This document shows positions 29,794 to 40,680 of a DNA stretch of 64,000 nucleotides, piece by piece (position 1 is the first letter of the stretch; each line of letters starts with the position of its first letter). The DNA is from Candidatus Symbiopectobacterium endolongispinus. Lineage in GTDB: Bacteria; Pseudomonadota; Gammaproteobacteria; Enterobacterales; Enterobacteriaceae. The position numbers and the translations under genes are program-made. The stretch spans positions 558,001-622,000 of the forward strand of contig NZ_JAFJYB010000003.1 of the NCBI RefSeq assembly GCF_018777385.1. Reading direction: 5' to 3'. The notes below the pieces were generated by a model. It did no database searches. It saw only the letters and a program-made list of their open reading frames with translations, and was not told the origin of the DNA.

Positions 29794-31072
29794 CACGCTG
29801 GCTGAAAAACAGGCCAAAACGCTCCAGCAGTGGCAAGCGTTGTTTAACGCTTCACGTGCGGCGGATGCATCCAGTGCGCAACACCATTGGCAGGAAGTGA
29901 TGCGGCTCGGCTTGCCTGGGCGCAAACACGAGCATTGGAAATACACTCTGCTGGATGGGTTGCTGGCACAGCAGTTCAGCGCGCCAGATGCGGTGACCCT
30001 TGATGACGATACGCTGGCAGCACACGCACTGGCGCTGGAAAGTTGGCGTCTGGTGTTTGTTGATGGCGTATTCAACGCGGCGTTGAGTGATGCGCAGTGG
30101 GGGCCTTACCAGATTGCGGTGAACGCGCCCCATGCGGCACCCACCGACCTGGCGGCGGTTCAACCAGAACTGTTTTTGCACCTGACGGAAAGTTTGGCGG
30201 AGCAGCACAGTGCCATTCGTTTACCGACCGGATGTCAGGCGGAGAAACCACTTTATATTCTGCATATCAGCAGCGGACAGTCTGCCAGCCTGAAAATGGC
30301 ACGCCAGCGTCACCATGTGTATGTCGGGGCGGGAGCCAGCGCAGAGATTATCGAGCACTACGTCAGTTTGGATGACAAGGCGCACTTCACCGGTACGCGC
30401 TTGACGGTGCATGCCGCTGCCAACAGCCAGGTAAAACACCTCAAGCTGGCGTTTGAGGCTGCCGCCAGTTACCACTTCGCCCACAACGATCTGGTCTTGG
30501 AGCGGGATGCGCGTGTACGCAGCCACAGTTTCTTGCTGGGTGCCGGATTAACTCGGCACCACACCAGTGCACAGATTAACGGTGAAGGCGTCAACCTTTC
30601 TATCAACAGCCTGATTTTGCCGATTGGCAACGAAGTGTGCGATACCCGTACCTACCTTGAACATAATCAGGGCCACGGTGAAAGCCGCCAACTGCACAAG
30701 GCGATTGTCAGTGACAAAGGCCGGGCGGTGTTCAACGGTATGATCAAGGTCGCGCCGGGGGCATTGAAGACAGACGGACAGATGACCAACAACAACTTGC
30801 TGCTGGGGCGTCTGGCGGAAGTGGATACCAAGCCACAGCTCGAGATTTACGCTGATGATGTGAAGTGCAGCCACGGTGCCACGGTTGGACGTATTGATGA
30901 CGAGCAACTGTTCTACCTGCGTTCGCGTGGTATTTCACAACAGGATGCACAGCAGATGATCATCTATGCGTTTGCCGCCTAATTGACGGAAGCGCTGGAT
31001 AACGACACGCTGCAAGAAGCTGTGTTGCAGCGTATTGCGCTGCGCCTTGCCGAACGCGGCAGGAGTGGCCTG
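29768..31072 (+). pseudogene. sufD: Fe-S assembly subunit SufD (C-terminal nonsense)
   Basis: 404 residues are readable up to a TAA at 30980-30982 after IIYAFAA. E. coli SufD continues with ELTEAL..., and here the frame after the stop reads [20 protein letters not shown], so a Glu codon has become TAA and about 25 residues are cut. The body is normal, including the conserved C-terminal-domain stretch EIYADDVKCSHGATVG. The truncation is short, so some function is possible, but its main partner SufB is dead. Beyond the stop the old sufD frame runs directly into sufS. Confidence 0.85.
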
Positions 31073-32296
31073 ATGAATTATCCGATTGAACGTATTCGCC
31101 GCGATTTCCCGGTGCTGGCGCAGCAGGTCAACGGGCAGCCTCTGGCGTATCTCTATAGCGCCGCCAGTGTGCAGAAACCGCAGGCGGTGATTGACCGGGA
31201 AGTGGCATTTTACAGTAATGAATATGCCGCGGTGCACAGCGGCATTCATACACTAAGCGCACAGGCGACCAGCGCGATGGAAGCGGTGCGTGAACAGGTT
31301 GCGCGCTATATCAATGCGACCTCGGCGGAAGAGATCGTCTTCGTGCGTGGTACCACGGAAGCGATCAATATGGTCGCCAACAGCTACTGCAGTGCTTTTA
31401 TTCAAGCTGGTGACAATATTCTGATCACCGAAATGGAACACCATGCCAATATCGTACCCTGGCAAATGCTGGCGGAACGCCAAGGCGTTGAGCTGCACGT
31501 GCTGCCACTCACGGCGCAAGGCACACTGGATTTAAGCCAATTGGATACGCTGCTGGATACGCGTACCCGCTTGCTGGCCGTGGCTCAGGTCTCTAACGTG
31601 CTGGGCACGGAAAACCCGCTGCAAACCTTGATTGCGCGGGCGCGGGAGGTTGGCAGCGCGGTGCTGGTAGACGGGGCGCAGGCGGTGATGCATCAGCGTG
31701 TGGACGTGCAGGCGTTAGACTGTGATTTTTATGCTTTTTCCGGCCACAAAATATACGGTCCCTCCGGTATTGGCGTGCTGTACGCCAAGCACGCGCTACT
31801 CAATGCTATGCCGCCGTGGGAAGGAGGCGGAGCGATGATTCGTGACGTCAGCCTGACGCAGGGCACCCGCTATGCCGATGCGCCATGGCGCTTTGAAGCA
31901 GGATCGCCCAACACGGGCGGGATCATGGGACTGGGTGCGGCGCTGGATTATGTCTCCGCCATCTGGCTGGATGCTATTCACGATTACGAAACGGCGCTGA
32001 TGCACTACGCGCTGGATGCGCTGAGCATGGTACCGGATATCATCCTCTACGGTCCGGCGGAGCGAAAAGGGGTGATTGCCTTTAACCTCGGCAAGCATCA
32101 TGCCTATGACGTCGGCAGTTTCCTATACCAGTACGGTATTGCCATTCGTACCGGTCATCACTGTGCGATGCCGTTGATGGCATACTATGGCGTACCCAGT
32201 ATGTGCCGCGCCTCGTTAGCGGTTTATACTACCCGAGAAGAAATAGATCGGCTGGTTGCCGGACTACAGCGTATTCATCGTTTGCTGGGAGGCTGA
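31073..32296 (+). CDS. sufS: Cysteine desulfurase SufS
   Basis: 407 residues. The ATG at 31073 ([15 protein letters not shown]) gives the normal N-terminus; an upstream TTG in the same frame belongs to the old sufD tail. The PLP lysine ([16 protein letters not shown]), the active-site Cys ([11 protein letters not shown]) and [11 protein letters not shown] are intact. SufS takes sulfur from cysteine and passes it to SufE. Two positions differ from the E. coli pattern: LYSAAS for LDSAAS and VHSGIHTLS for VHRGIHTLS, both in normally constant segments, so function may be impaired. Its acceptor SufE is broken. Confidence 0.92.
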   Translation: MNYPIERIRRDFPVLAQQVNGQPLAYLYSAASVQKPQAVIDREVAFYSNEYAAVHSGIHTLSAQATSAMEAVREQVARYINATSAEEIVFVRGTTEAINMVANSYCSAFIQAGDNILITEMEHHANIVPWQMLAERQGVELHVLPLTAQGTLDLSQLDTLLDTRTRLLAVAQVSNVLGTENPLQTLIARAREVGSAVLVDGAQAVMHQRVDVQALDCDFYAFSGHKIYGPSGIGVLYAKHALLNAMPPWEGGGAMIRDVSLTQGTRYADAPWRFEAGSPNTGGIMGLGAALDYVSAIWLDAIHDYETALMHYALDALSMVPDIILYGPAERKGVIAFNLGKHHAYDVGSFLYQYGIAIRTGHHCAMPLMAYYGVPSMCRASLAVYTTREEIDRLVAGLQRIHRLLGG

Positions 32297-32299
32297 TAA

Positions 32300-32716
32300 G
32301 CCTTTGTGCGCGCCTGCGTTTCCCCTTGTCTTTTTGTTCTGACGTTGTCGCCAGGCGGCAATGGGGGGAGCGTGCATGTCAGCCTGTTGGGAGGAATTCA
32401 TGGCAAACTTGCCAGAGCAGTGGCGTCAACCCGAGAACCTGATTGCCGGCTGTCAGAGTCAGGTATGGATTGTGATGACGCGTGATGAGCAGGACCACCT
32501 GGTTTTTAGCGGTGACAGCGATGCGGCTATCGTCAAGGGACTGGTTGCCGTGGTCTTCAGCCTGTATCAGGGATTGACGGCGCAGCAAGTGCTGGCGCTT
32601 GATGTGCGACCTTTCTTTGCGGAACTGGCGCTGAGCAGCATTTAACGCCATCTCGCTCACAGGGGCTGGAAGCGATGCTGCGCGCCATTCGCGCCAAAGC
32701 GTCGACCCTGGCCTGA
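32300..32716 (+). pseudogene. sufE: Sulfur-acceptor protein SufE (broken)
   Basis: The middle is clear: IAGCQSQVWIVMTRDEQDH with the sulfur-accepting Cys, then FSGDSDAAIVKGLVAVVF. The N-terminal 40 codons are scrambled by frame changes. After ALSS a 1-nt loss puts a TAA in frame; one frame over, [20 protein letters not shown] continues to a TGA at 32714-32716. The 5' boundary is approximate. SufE normally takes persulfide from SufS and delivers it to SufB. Confidence 0.88.
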
Positions 32717-32723
32717 TCCTGCT

Positions 32724-32750
32724 AACCAGCCTGTTTACTGCGGGCTGGTT
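32724..32750 (+). terminator. Hairpin at the end of suf
   Basis: AACCAGCC and GGCTGGTT form an 8-bp perfect stem with an 11-nt loop, 8 bp after the sufE stop. The following 250 bp up to ldtE hold the ldtE promoter region and nothing else I recognise. Confidence 0.5.
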
Positions 32751-32999
32751 CACTCAAGCACGGCGTGTGCGCGCCAACCGCTTGGTTTTTCAGATTACCC
32801 CACTGGTTATTACCAGAAACTCTTTATTCTGTCGTGGTGCTTTGTCAAGAACTGTACATTAACGCATTGATTAGCAAATAAAATATGAGGGTATTTTTGG
32901 CATGCTACACTTGCAGAATCCGACGGAAGTGACCGCATTCAGGCCCAGGCTGGTATCAATGACAAACGAATAATAACGTCAACCTGTAGAGATTTTCGT

Positions 33000-34040
33000 A
33001 TGAAGCGTATGTTTACATTTTTGGGTATGGTACTGGCGACCTACCTGGTAGGAAGCTCGGCGGCGAGCGCCACCGAATACCCATTGCCCCCTGCGGGCAG
33101 CCGACTGATCGGTGAGAACATTGCCTACCCGGTGCCCCATGATGGTCGGCCGCTGGAAGCGATTGCGTCTGATTTTAAAATCGGCCTGCTGAATATGCTG
33201 GAAGCCAATCCCGGTACCGATCCCTATTTGCCAACGCCGGGTTCCACCTTGACCATCCCGACGCAGATGTTGCTGCCGGATACGCCGCGCGAGGGAATTG
33301 CCGTCAATCTGGCTGAGCTGCGTCTCTACTATTACCCTAAAGGGAAGGGAACCGTCATCGTTTTCCCGATCGGTATCGGTCAGCAGGGGCGTAACACCCC
33401 GTTGATGGTCACGTCGGTCAGCGAAAAACGTGCCAATCCGACCTGGACGCCGACGGCCAACATCAGTAAGCGTTATCTGGAAGAAGAGGGCATCAAACTT
33501 CCGGCGGTTGTCCCGGCGGGGCCCGATAATCCGATGGGGCTGCATGCCATGCGTCTGGCGGCCCATGGCGGGGTGTATTTGCTGCACGGCACCAACGCTA
33601 ACTTCGGTATTGGTATGCGTGTCAGTTCCGGCTGTATCCGTCTGCGTGCCGATGACATTGAATGGTTGTTTAATAACGTACCGGTAGGCACCCGAGTGCA
33701 GATCATCAATGACGCGGTGAAAACCTCGCTGGAGCCTGACGGCAAGCGTTACATTGAAGTGCATCAGCCGCTGTCTAAAACGTCCAAGGACGATCCACAA
33801 ACCATGGCAATTCCGCTGAATAAACAGATTCATAGCTTTATCCATGCGGCGGAAACGGATAGCCAAATGGTGGCCGATGCTATTGTACGCCGTTCCGGGA
33901 TGCCGATTCTGGTCAGCGTCGAGCATTTTCAGGAACCAGCGCTAACAGCGCCTGAGACGCATCAGGCTGCGCCTATCTCTTCTGTGAGTGCACCTAATTC
34001 ATTGATAAAATGCGCTCAGCGACCGTTGAGCGCGCATTAA
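33000..34040 (+). CDS. ldtE: L,D-transpeptidase LdtE (YnhG)
   Basis: 346 residues. A signal peptide (LATYLVGSSAASA) is followed by a LysM-like segment and the YkuD catalytic domain; the active-site block is HGTNANFGIGMRVSSGCIRL with catalytic His and Cys. LdtE forms 3-3 cross-links in peptidoglycan, in contrast to the Lpp-attaching enzymes LdtA/B/C. A Thr/Ser/Pro-rich tail of about 30 residues follows the domain. Its location between suf and lpp is as in E. coli. Confidence 0.93.
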   Translation: MKRMFTFLGMVLATYLVGSSAASATEYPLPPAGSRLIGENIAYPVPHDGRPLEAIASDFKIGLLNMLEANPGTDPYLPTPGSTLTIPTQMLLPDTPREGIAVNLAELRLYYYPKGKGTVIVFPIGIGQQGRNTPLMVTSVSEKRANPTWTPTANISKRYLEEEGIKLPAVVPAGPDNPMGLHAMRLAAHGGVYLLHGTNANFGIGMRVSSGCIRLRADDIEWLFNNVPVGTRVQIINDAVKTSLEPDGKRYIEVHQPLSKTSKDDPQTMAIPLNKQIHSFIHAAETDSQMVADAIVRRSGMPILVSVEHFQEPALTAPETHQAAPISSVSAPNSLIKCAQRPLSAH

Positions 34041-34170
34041 CGCCACTACTCGGTGAAATCCGGAAAATGTTGTTCTCAATGCCAGTTTATCTGAATCTTG
34101 TGACGTGCGTCAGCGGGTTGCGGGAGGCGTTAACGACATAGGCTGAATAGGCAAAACGGCAGGCAAAAAA

Positions 34171-34193
34171 AATGGCGCACACTGTGCGCCATT
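34171..34193 (-). terminator. lpp terminator
   Basis: AATGGCGCAC and GTGCGCCATT form a 10-bp stem with a 3-nt loop, followed on the minus strand by a T-rich run (34163-34170). It lies 20 bp after the lpp stop, as in E. coli. Confidence 0.85.
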
Positions 34194-34212
34194 TTCACTA
34201 CTTAACCAATTC

Positions 34213-34449
34213 TTACTTTTTGTAAGTACGAACTTGGTTGTCCAGACGCTGGTTAGCACGAGCTGCGTCATCTTTAGTAGCCTGTACATCAGCGCGGATT
34301 GCGTTCACGTCGTTGCTCAGTTGATCAACTTTAGCGTTCAGAGTCTGAACGTCAGAAGACAGTTGGTCAATTTTAGCATTGCTGGAGCAGCCTGCCAGCA
34401 GAGTAGAACCCATGATTACCGCGCCCAGTACCAGTTTAGTACGATTCAT
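34213..34449 (-). CDS. lpp: Major outer-membrane (Braun) lipoprotein Lpp
   Basis: 78 residues, the standard length. The signal peptide ends in a lipobox (LLAGC); the mature part is a heptad coiled coil ([20 protein letters not shown]) and the C-terminus is YKK, whose last Lys is linked to peptidoglycan. Intact, as expected for an abundant structural protein. Confidence 0.97.
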   Translation of the reverse strand: MNRTKLVLGAVIMGSTLLAGCSSNAKIDQLSSDVQTLNAKVDQLSNDVNAIRADVQATKDDAARANQRLDNQVRTYKK

Positions 34450-34714
34450 TCTTAATACCCTCTAGATTGAGTTAATCTCCATGTGGCGTTACAAGTATTA
34501 CACAAAGCTTTTTCTAATGAGAATAAATTTTTGATGAGAACATGCTTAATTTTGATCGTTCGCTCAAAGAAGCAGCGAGTTTTACAGAGTAGTTAAAAAA
34601 GGAGTGAAAACAGCGGTATTTTATGATGCGAATTGGGGGATATATTCTGCGGAAATAGGTGGATCAGTATAGTGCTTATTTACTAAGTGTAGTCGATTGA
34701 TAACATAAAAATAT

Positions 34715-34742
34715 AAAAAAGCGCTATTTATGGCGCTTTTTT
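34715..34742. terminator. Bidirectional terminator between pykF and lpp
   Basis: AAAAAAGCGC and GCGCTTTTTT surround an 8-nt loop. With T runs on both strands it can stop transcription leaving pykF. The rest of the 34450-34820 interval is the AT-rich lpp promoter. Confidence 0.8.
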
Positions 34743-34820
34743 ACTATCGATCATTTACTCACTCACGATCGCGCGTTGACTGGCTGCTGCGCAGTTAACG
34801 GCAACAGCCAGTGGAAACGA

Positions 34821-36233
34821 TCAGAGACGGTGTACGGATGCTGTGTTGGTGGTGCCACTGGAAACCAGCGCGCCAGAAACCATCACAACCACATCGCCTG
34901 GCTGTGCGTAACCGCTTTTCAGCGCGGCTTCTTTACCAATACGATAGAAGTCGTCGGTAGAGGCGATTTCATTCACCAGCAGCGTGTCAACGCCTTTGCT
35001 CAGCAGCAATTGACGCTCAGTGATGGCATTGGTGGTCAGTGCCAGAATACGCGCGTGCGGGAAGTATTTACGGATGGATTTCGCAGACTTGCCGCCGCTG
35101 GTCGCTACCACGATTAACGGCGCATCCAGTTTTTCTGCGGTTTCTACCGCACCGCGGCATACCGCTTCGGTGATACGCATTTTGGCAGAGTCTTGCTGTG
35201 CATCCAGACGCGCGTTCATCACCACGTCAGTGCGCTGACAGATGGTCGCCATGATGGTGACGGCTTCCAACGGGTATTTCCCTTTGGCACTTTCGCCAGA
35301 CAACATAACTGCATCGGTACCATCGATAATGGCGTTCGCGACGTCGCCGGCTTCTGCGCGGGTTGGGCGCGGGTTTTTGATCATGGAGTCCAGCATTTGG
35401 GTAGCAGTGATAACCACTTTACGTGCTTTGTTGCATTTTTCGATCATCATCTTCTGGGCGAAGATAACTTCTTCAACCGGAATTTCCACGCCGAGGTCGC
35501 CACGGGCAACCATGATGCCGTCAGATGCTTCCAGGATGTCGTCAAAGTTGTTCAGACCTTCCTGGTTTTCGATTTTTGAGATGATCTGGATATTTTCGCC
35601 GCCGTGGGCGTTCAGGTGGGCACGAATCTCTTCGACGTCAGAACGCTTACGGATGAAAGAGGCAGCAACGAAGTCAACGCCTTGCTCACAGCCGAAGATC
35701 AGATCGCTTTTGTCTTTTTCAGCCAGTGCAGGCAACTGAATAGACACGCCCGGCAGGTTCACGCCTTTTTTCTCACCCAGGTCGCCGTTGTTCAGCACCT
35801 TACAAACCACTTCACCGTTGTTAATAGCGGTGACTTCCATACCAATCAGACCATCATCCACCAATACGGTGTTGCCGACGGACAGGTCAGTAGCGAAACC
35901 TTCGTAGGTAACCGCAACGCGCTCTTTATTACCGATAACCGTTTGGTCAGTGGTGAAGGTAAAGGTCTGGCCTGCAACCAGGCTAACGTCCGCACCGTTT
36001 TCCAGTTTCATGGTACGGATTTCTGGCCCTTTGGTATCCAGCAGAATGGCGGCTTGTTTACCTGTCTTCTCGATGACCGCGCGCATGTTTTTGATGCGCT
36101 GCCCGTGCTCAGCATAATCCCCATGTGAGAAGTTAAGACGCATCACATTCATGCCTGCATTCAGCATGTTGGTCAGCATTTCTTCTGATTCGGTTTTCGG
36201 ACCGATAGTACAAACGATTTTAGTCTTTTTCAT
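34821..36233 (-). CDS. pykF: Pyruvate kinase I, PykF
   Basis: 470 residues from the ATG at 36233 ([16 protein letters not shown]), identical in length to E. coli PykF; the reading frame stays open upstream, but that part is not conserved. Motifs: [29 protein letters not shown], the catalytic [14 protein letters not shown] and [18 protein letters not shown]. It converts PEP and ADP to pyruvate and ATP and is activated by fructose 1,6-bisphosphate. Intact, in contrast to the opposing enzyme PpsA. Confidence 0.97.
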   Translation of the reverse strand: MKKTKIVCTIGPKTESEEMLTNMLNAGMNVMRLNFSHGDYAEHGQRIKNMRAVIEKTGKQAAILLDTKGPEIRTMKLENGADVSLVAGQTFTFTTDQTVIGNKERVAVTYEGFATDLSVGNTVLVDDGLIGMEVTAINNGEVVCKVLNNGDLGEKKGVNLPGVSIQLPALAEKDKSDLIFGCEQGVDFVAASFIRKRSDVEEIRAHLNAHGGENIQIISKIENQEGLNNFDDILEASDGIMVARGDLGVEIPVEEVIFAQKMMIEKCNKARKVVITATQMLDSMIKNPRPTRAEAGDVANAIIDGTDAVMLSGESAKGKYPLEAVTIMATICQRTDVVMNARLDAQQDSAKMRITEAVCRGAVETAEKLDAPLIVVATSGGKSAKSIRKYFPHARILALTTNAITERQLLLSKGVDTLLVNEIASTDDFYRIGKEAALKSGYAQPGDVVVMVSGALVSSGTTNTASVHRL

Positions 36234-36808
36234 AAGAGTGTTTTCTACAAGTTGTGATGGATAAAAAATCATGAGTTCGCGGGCACCGGATACTACGAGG
36301 CCGACGAAGGGAATGTGTTTGCGAGTCCAGAGCGAATAGTAAGCTAATAGTAATTGTAGCGGAACGATGAATGAAAGATGATGGACGTGGCCTGTTACCA
36401 CCGGCAGTAAGCCGAGTGCGGTGATACGCTGCAACCGTGTCGCTCGCCACCGGTAAAACGCGTCTTTCAACCTTAAGCGTGTCTCGGGGAGTTATGTTTG
36501 CAGTAACAGTGTCTAATCGTAGTATTTTCGGCACGTCGATTTGCTGAAACCATTCAATGAAACAACGTTTCGTGTTATAGTTATAACACATGGGGAAACA
36601 AGATAATTACGCTGCTAAGATAGCACGTTTTCTTGTGTTTGCGCAAAAAAACTAACGATTTTATCATTTTCCCTCATTTTCTTTCTTTTTATTGCGCAAC
36701 TGCACAGTGGTGGGTTTACGCTGCGCCCTCGCGCAGCGCTCACTGAGCGCACGGATAGTCTGCGGTAAACGACTGATGTGATTATGAGCGATACCTAAGT
36801 GTACGAGT
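36234..36808. other. Long pykF upstream region
   Basis: 575 bp without a gene. It holds the pykF leader and promoter, the Cra operator at 36543-36557 and a perfect 16-bp palindrome TGTTATAGTTATAACA at 36573-36588. Between 36650 and 36800 I see only AT-rich sequence and a GC-rich hairpin-prone stretch near 36720-36755. Confidence 0.5.
36543..36557 (-). promoter_or_regulatory. Cra (FruR) operator of pykF
   Basis: GCTGAAACCATTCAA is, as far as I recall, identical to the core of the E. coli pykF Cra site (TTGAATGGTTTCAGC on the other strand). Cra represses pykF during gluconeogenic growth. Confidence 0.75.
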
Positions 36809-36814
36809 GAAAAA

Positions 36815-36845
36815 AGGCTGTGTTTCGGTCTGGAAAACACAGCCT
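36815..36845 (-). terminator. Terminator after the 36.9-kb exported-protein gene
   Basis: AGGCTGTGTTT and AAACACAGCCT form an 11-bp stem followed on the minus strand by T6 (36809-36814). It is 49 bp after the stop of the gene at 36894. Confidence 0.8.
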
Positions 36846-36893
36846 GAGTGCGTTTTGTGTGGTTTTCTGTTCGTTGAATCTGAAGAGGTCTGT

Positions 36894-37428
36894 TTACCGG
36901 TTTTCCAAACCGCGAGCCTGACGCTCCGTACGGATCTGGTTTTCATTATCACGCAGGTAACCATCAAGCTGCATCAGTCCGGTACGCACCTGCTGCCATT
37001 GGTCGGCATACTGCGCTTTGGGTGTGGTAGGGTTAGGGTTAGCGGCATCCCATGCCAGCGCTTTGCTAATCGCTGCGCGCCAGGCTTTGGGCGATCCGCC
37101 TGCCCATTCATTGAGCGCTTGCCCCTGCGTGGCATTAAGGGCATCCATTGCCGCAGGTTCACCATCGGGCGGCAGTTCGGGGTGTGCCAGTAAATGGTAG
37201 CGCCAGCGCAATTGGCCGATATAAAACCAGGTCACAGCCTCATCCTTATGGCTGGTTTCAAACAGTTGTTTGGCATGCAGATAGAGTTCGCTGGGATGTT
37301 TCTTGGCCAAACTGGCATCCGTGTCTTGTTGGGATGCTGTTGTCATGGTGATATCTGTGGCAGTAGGCGCTGCGTGTGTAATAAGCGGTGAGCGTTGCCA
37401 AAAGCAGGGTTGATAACAAGCGTTTCAC
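36894..37428 (-). pseudogene. Putative exported protein, signal peptide out of frame
   Basis: The main frame gives 150 residues (MTTASQQDTDASLAKKHPSE...) without recognised domain; it is helical with repeated Trp/Tyr (AVTWFYIGQLRWRYHLL). Upstream, a GTG at 37428 with a Shine-Dalgarno-like GGAG starts a clear signal peptide, MKRLLSTLLLATLTA, in a different frame; the two frames meet near TACACACGCAGC (about 37375), so one base was gained or lost there. As it stands the protein cannot be exported. Family not recognised; a similar small protein occurs beside pykF in related genera as far as I recall, but I cannot confirm it. Confidence 0.6.
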
Positions 37429-37583
37429 GCTGACTCCAAAGAGATAGAAAAAAACATAAGCTTATCGCTAATCTGGTTCGGGTGAAACCGTGAACACTCA
37501 TATATTGCTCGCGTTATTAGCCGGATAATGGACCAATACCGCGATCTTCCTGATGTAAAAATGTTGCATATACAATTAACGAC

Positions 37584-38047
37584 ATGAAAAACACAGACGC
37601 GTCTCAAGGCTGTACCAATCTCAAGCTGCGCCAGCTTACGCGGATGGTGACGCGACATTACGATCACTACATTGCGAAATGCGGGTTGAAAAATACGCAG
37701 TACGCGTTGTTATCGTATGCCGTGAGACTGTCTGTCCCGTCGATCTGGCCCGACACATGCAAATGGACGCCTCTACGTTAACACGCAATATGCAGCCTCT
37801 GGTTGCGCAAGGATGGCTAAAAATTTGTGCCGGGAATGACGCGCGCAGTCGTCGTATTGAAGTGACGGCGGCGGGGCGGGAGAAACAGGCTCAAGCGCAA
37901 CGGGTGTGGCAGGGGGCGCAGGTGGCGATCGTGGCACAATTGGGCGCTGAACGTGTCGCTGCGCTGCATCAACTGCTTGAAGAGTGTATTGATTGCCTTG
38001 ATGGCGGCGGCGAAGGAGTTACCGAGCCACCTCACCAATGCCCTTGA
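37584..38047 (+). pseudogene. MarR-family transcriptional regulator (frameshifted)
   Basis: About 155 codons. The first frame gives MKNTDASQGCTNLKLRQLTR and the effector helix TRHYDHYIAKCGL; the second gives the winged helix VDLARHMQMDASTLTRNMQPL and DARSRRIEVTAAGREK. The frames change near 37715-37735. It is immediately upstream of, and co-oriented with, an ene-reductase gene, the usual arrangement for electrophile-responsive MarR repressors such as NemR-like systems. Confidence 0.75.
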
Positions 38048-38117
38048 TGCAGCCTGTCTTGAGAATTGACTGCGTTTACTTCACTTCGTGAACGTTAATC
38101 GTTAAAAAGGAAAGGTC

Positions 38118-39207
38118 CATGTCCGACAATATCTTGTTCACCCCCCTTTAAACTGAAAGGGTTGCAACTGCCTAACCGAATCGTGATGGCTCCGATGACG
38201 CGCGGTATGGCAAAAGCGGGGATCCCAGGCCCTGAAAATGCGGAATATTATCGTCGTCGCGTACAAGGCAACGTGGGGCTTATCCTGACGGAAGGCACGG
38301 TGGTACCGTCCTGCTTCGCGTAATATGGCAGGCATTCCCTTTTTCCACGGTGACGCGGCACTGGCTGGCAGGGCGTTGCCGATGCCGTTCATGCAGCGGG
38401 CGGTAAAATTGGCCCACAGATTTGGCACACCGGTTCAACGCGCGCGGGAGAGTGGGAGCCTGATGCCCCGGTGGAAAGCCCTTTCTGGCTCGGTCGGACC
38501 GGATGCTCCACGCGGCGTGGTGATGACCGAAGAGGATATCGCTGATACGGTGGCCGCCTTTGCCCAAGCGGCAGCGGATGCCAAACGGTTAGGGTTTGAC
38601 ACGTTGGAACTGCACGGTGCGCATGGTTATCTGATTGACCAGTTCTTCTGGCCGGGAACCAATAAGCGTACCGATGCTTTCGGCGGAGCAACCATCCGTG
38701 AGCGGCGGACATTGTGCGTGCCGTTCGCGCTGCCGTTGGCCCTGATTTCCCGATGATCCTGCGTGTTAGCCAGTGGAAACAGCAGGATTATAAAGCGCGT
38801 CTGGCGACATCACCGCAAGAAATGACGGAATGGCTGGCACCGCTGGTTGAGGCGGGCGTTGATATTCTGCACTGCTCACAACGTCGCTTCTGGGAGCCGG
38901 AATTCCCGGACATTGACGGCGAGCAAGGGCTGAATTTTGCCGGCTGGGCGAAGAAGTTAACCGGTGCGGCCACCATCAGCGTTGGGTCGGTGGGTTAAGC
39001 TCTGACTTCTTTGCTGCCTTTGGCGGTGAAGGATCGGGTGCGGCAGCATTGGATAACCTGTATACGCGTATGGAGCGGGACGAGTTTGATCTAATCGCCG
39101 TAGGTCGGGTTCTGCTTTCTGATGCGCACTGGGCAGAAAAAGTCCAGTCTGGCCAAACGGATTCTCTACGCGGATTTAATGCGGCAGATTTAGCCGTACT
39201 TGCCTGA
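38118..39207 (+). pseudogene. Old-yellow-enzyme ene-reductase (NemA-like, many frameshifts)
   Basis: About 360 codons of an FMN-dependent OYE: LKGLQLPNRIVMAPMTRGMA, GGKIGPQIWHTG, TLELHGAHGYLIDQFFWPGT, FPMILRVSQWKQQ, FDLIAVGRVLLSD. At least four frame changes (near 38138, 38320, 38370-38480 and 38700) and a TAA at 38996-38998. These enzymes reduce activated C=C bonds and nitro groups. It sits between the MarR-type regulator and yqhD, forming a carbonyl/electrophile detoxification group. Clearly dead. Confidence 0.85.
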
Positions 39208-39220
39208 TATACCTCCATGA

Positions 39221-39245
39221 CAAAGGGAGACAATGGCTCCCTTTG
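39221..39245. terminator. Terminator between the ene-reductase gene and yqhD
   Basis: CAAAGGGAG and CTCCCTTTG pair around a 7-nt loop in the space between two convergent genes. Confidence 0.6.
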
Positions 39246-39269
39246 CAGACACAGCAATGGGGGCAGCGC

Positions 39270-40431
39270 TTAGCGTGCCGCTTTGTAGATCTTCTGACTC
39301 AATTCTGGCGTAATATCAGCGTGTTCCCCGAGCGCCGTCATGCCGTGTTCTTTCAGTTTGGCAACCAGCGTCGGAATGGTGCTTCCATCTAATTGATAAT
39401 CCGCCATGTGGGTTGGTACGCCCATTTTCTCGAAGAACGCACGCGTGGCCGCGATAGCACCATCAATGCGTTGATCTTCACTACCTTCACGCAAATCCCA
39501 TACGCGTTCTGCATATTGCAACAGTTTGGCGCGTTTTTGCGCCTTTTTCGCTTGCAGCAAGGAAGGCAATACGATCGCCAGCGTTTGTGCATGGTCAAGC
39601 CCGTGCAATGCGGTCAATTCATGGCCCATCATATGAGCAGCCCAATCCTGCGGCACGCCTGCACCAATCAATCCATTCAGCGCCATGGTGGCACTCCACA
39701 TAACGTTGGCCCGGACTTTGTAGTTTTCCGGTTCGGCTAGCGCGTGGGCCTTCTTCAATCAGCGTTAACAGCAAGCCTTCAGAAAAACGATCCTGCACTT
39801 TGGCATCTACCGGATAGGTCAGATACTGCTCAACGGTATGCACAAACGCATCGACAACGCCGTTGGCAACCTGACGCGGCGGCAAACTGTAGGTGACGAC
39901 CGGATCGAGTACGGCAAACAGGGGGAAGGTGTATGGGGAGAAGAAGGGCAGCTTATCACCCGTGGTTTTACGACTGATAACGGCACCATTGTTAGATTCA
40001 GAACCGGTTGCTGGCAGGGTCAGTACGCAAGCCATTTTCACGGCATTCGTCACTTGTGCGCCGGTGGTTTGCAGAATATGCCAGGGATCTTGCGCGGCTT
40101 CATAGTGTGCAGCGGCAGCGATAAATTTGGTGCCATCGGCGACCGAGCCACCGCCCACCGCGAGCAGAAAGTCAATGTTTTCGGCACGGACCAATTCAAC
40201 GGCTTTCATCAGCGTTTCATAAGACGGGTTCGGTTCGATACCGCCGAACTCACGCACATCACGGCCATCCAGCACCTGATAAACCTGATCCAGTAAGCCG
40301 TTACGCTTGATGCTACCGCCACCGTAAGTGATAAGGATGCGCGCATCAGCAGGAATTTCTTTGCCTATTTCGGCAATTTTGCCTTCACCAAACAGAATTT
40401 TGGTCGGGGTATGAAGTGTGAAATTTTGCAT
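39270..40431 (-). pseudogene. yqhD: NADPH-dependent aldehyde reductase YqhD (frameshifted)
   Basis: About 387 codons, as in E. coli. The iron/zinc alcohol-dehydrogenase motifs are present: ILITYGGGSIKRNGL, AVGGGSVADGTKF, DAFVHTVEQYLT and GHELTALHGLDHAQTLAIV (metal His residues). A single frame change near 39748-39760 separates LLTLIEEGP from ALAEPENYKVRANVMW. YqhD reduces short toxic aldehydes. It is divergent from its regulator gene yqhC, as in E. coli. Confidence 0.92.
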
Positions 40432-40680
40432 AGGGTAATTATCCAGTTCAACGCCTTGATAAGAAATCCCGGGTAACGCTTGTGGGAGATGGATACCGAT
40501 CGTTCAGTATGAATGATGTGGGCTATTATCAGCAGCTGGTCTCAGGCATTCAATGCACATTTCTGTTGGGTTTTTGCCTATTTCTACAATTACCAGGAGA
40601 ATTGGGTGATAAAAAATGACGTTTGTGTCATGTTGTTTTCCTATTGTAGAGACGGTTGCCACCCGAGTGAGGCCTTACTG

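Noticed and set aside
30983..31072. Upstream TTG start for SufS
   Set aside because: These 30 codons are the C-terminal remains of SufD (LTEAL...), which follow the TAA; the normal SufS start is the ATG at 31073.
36234..36470. N-terminal extension of PykF by 79 codons
   Set aside because: Open by chance; the standard PykF N-terminus starts at 36233 and the extension covers the mRNA leader.
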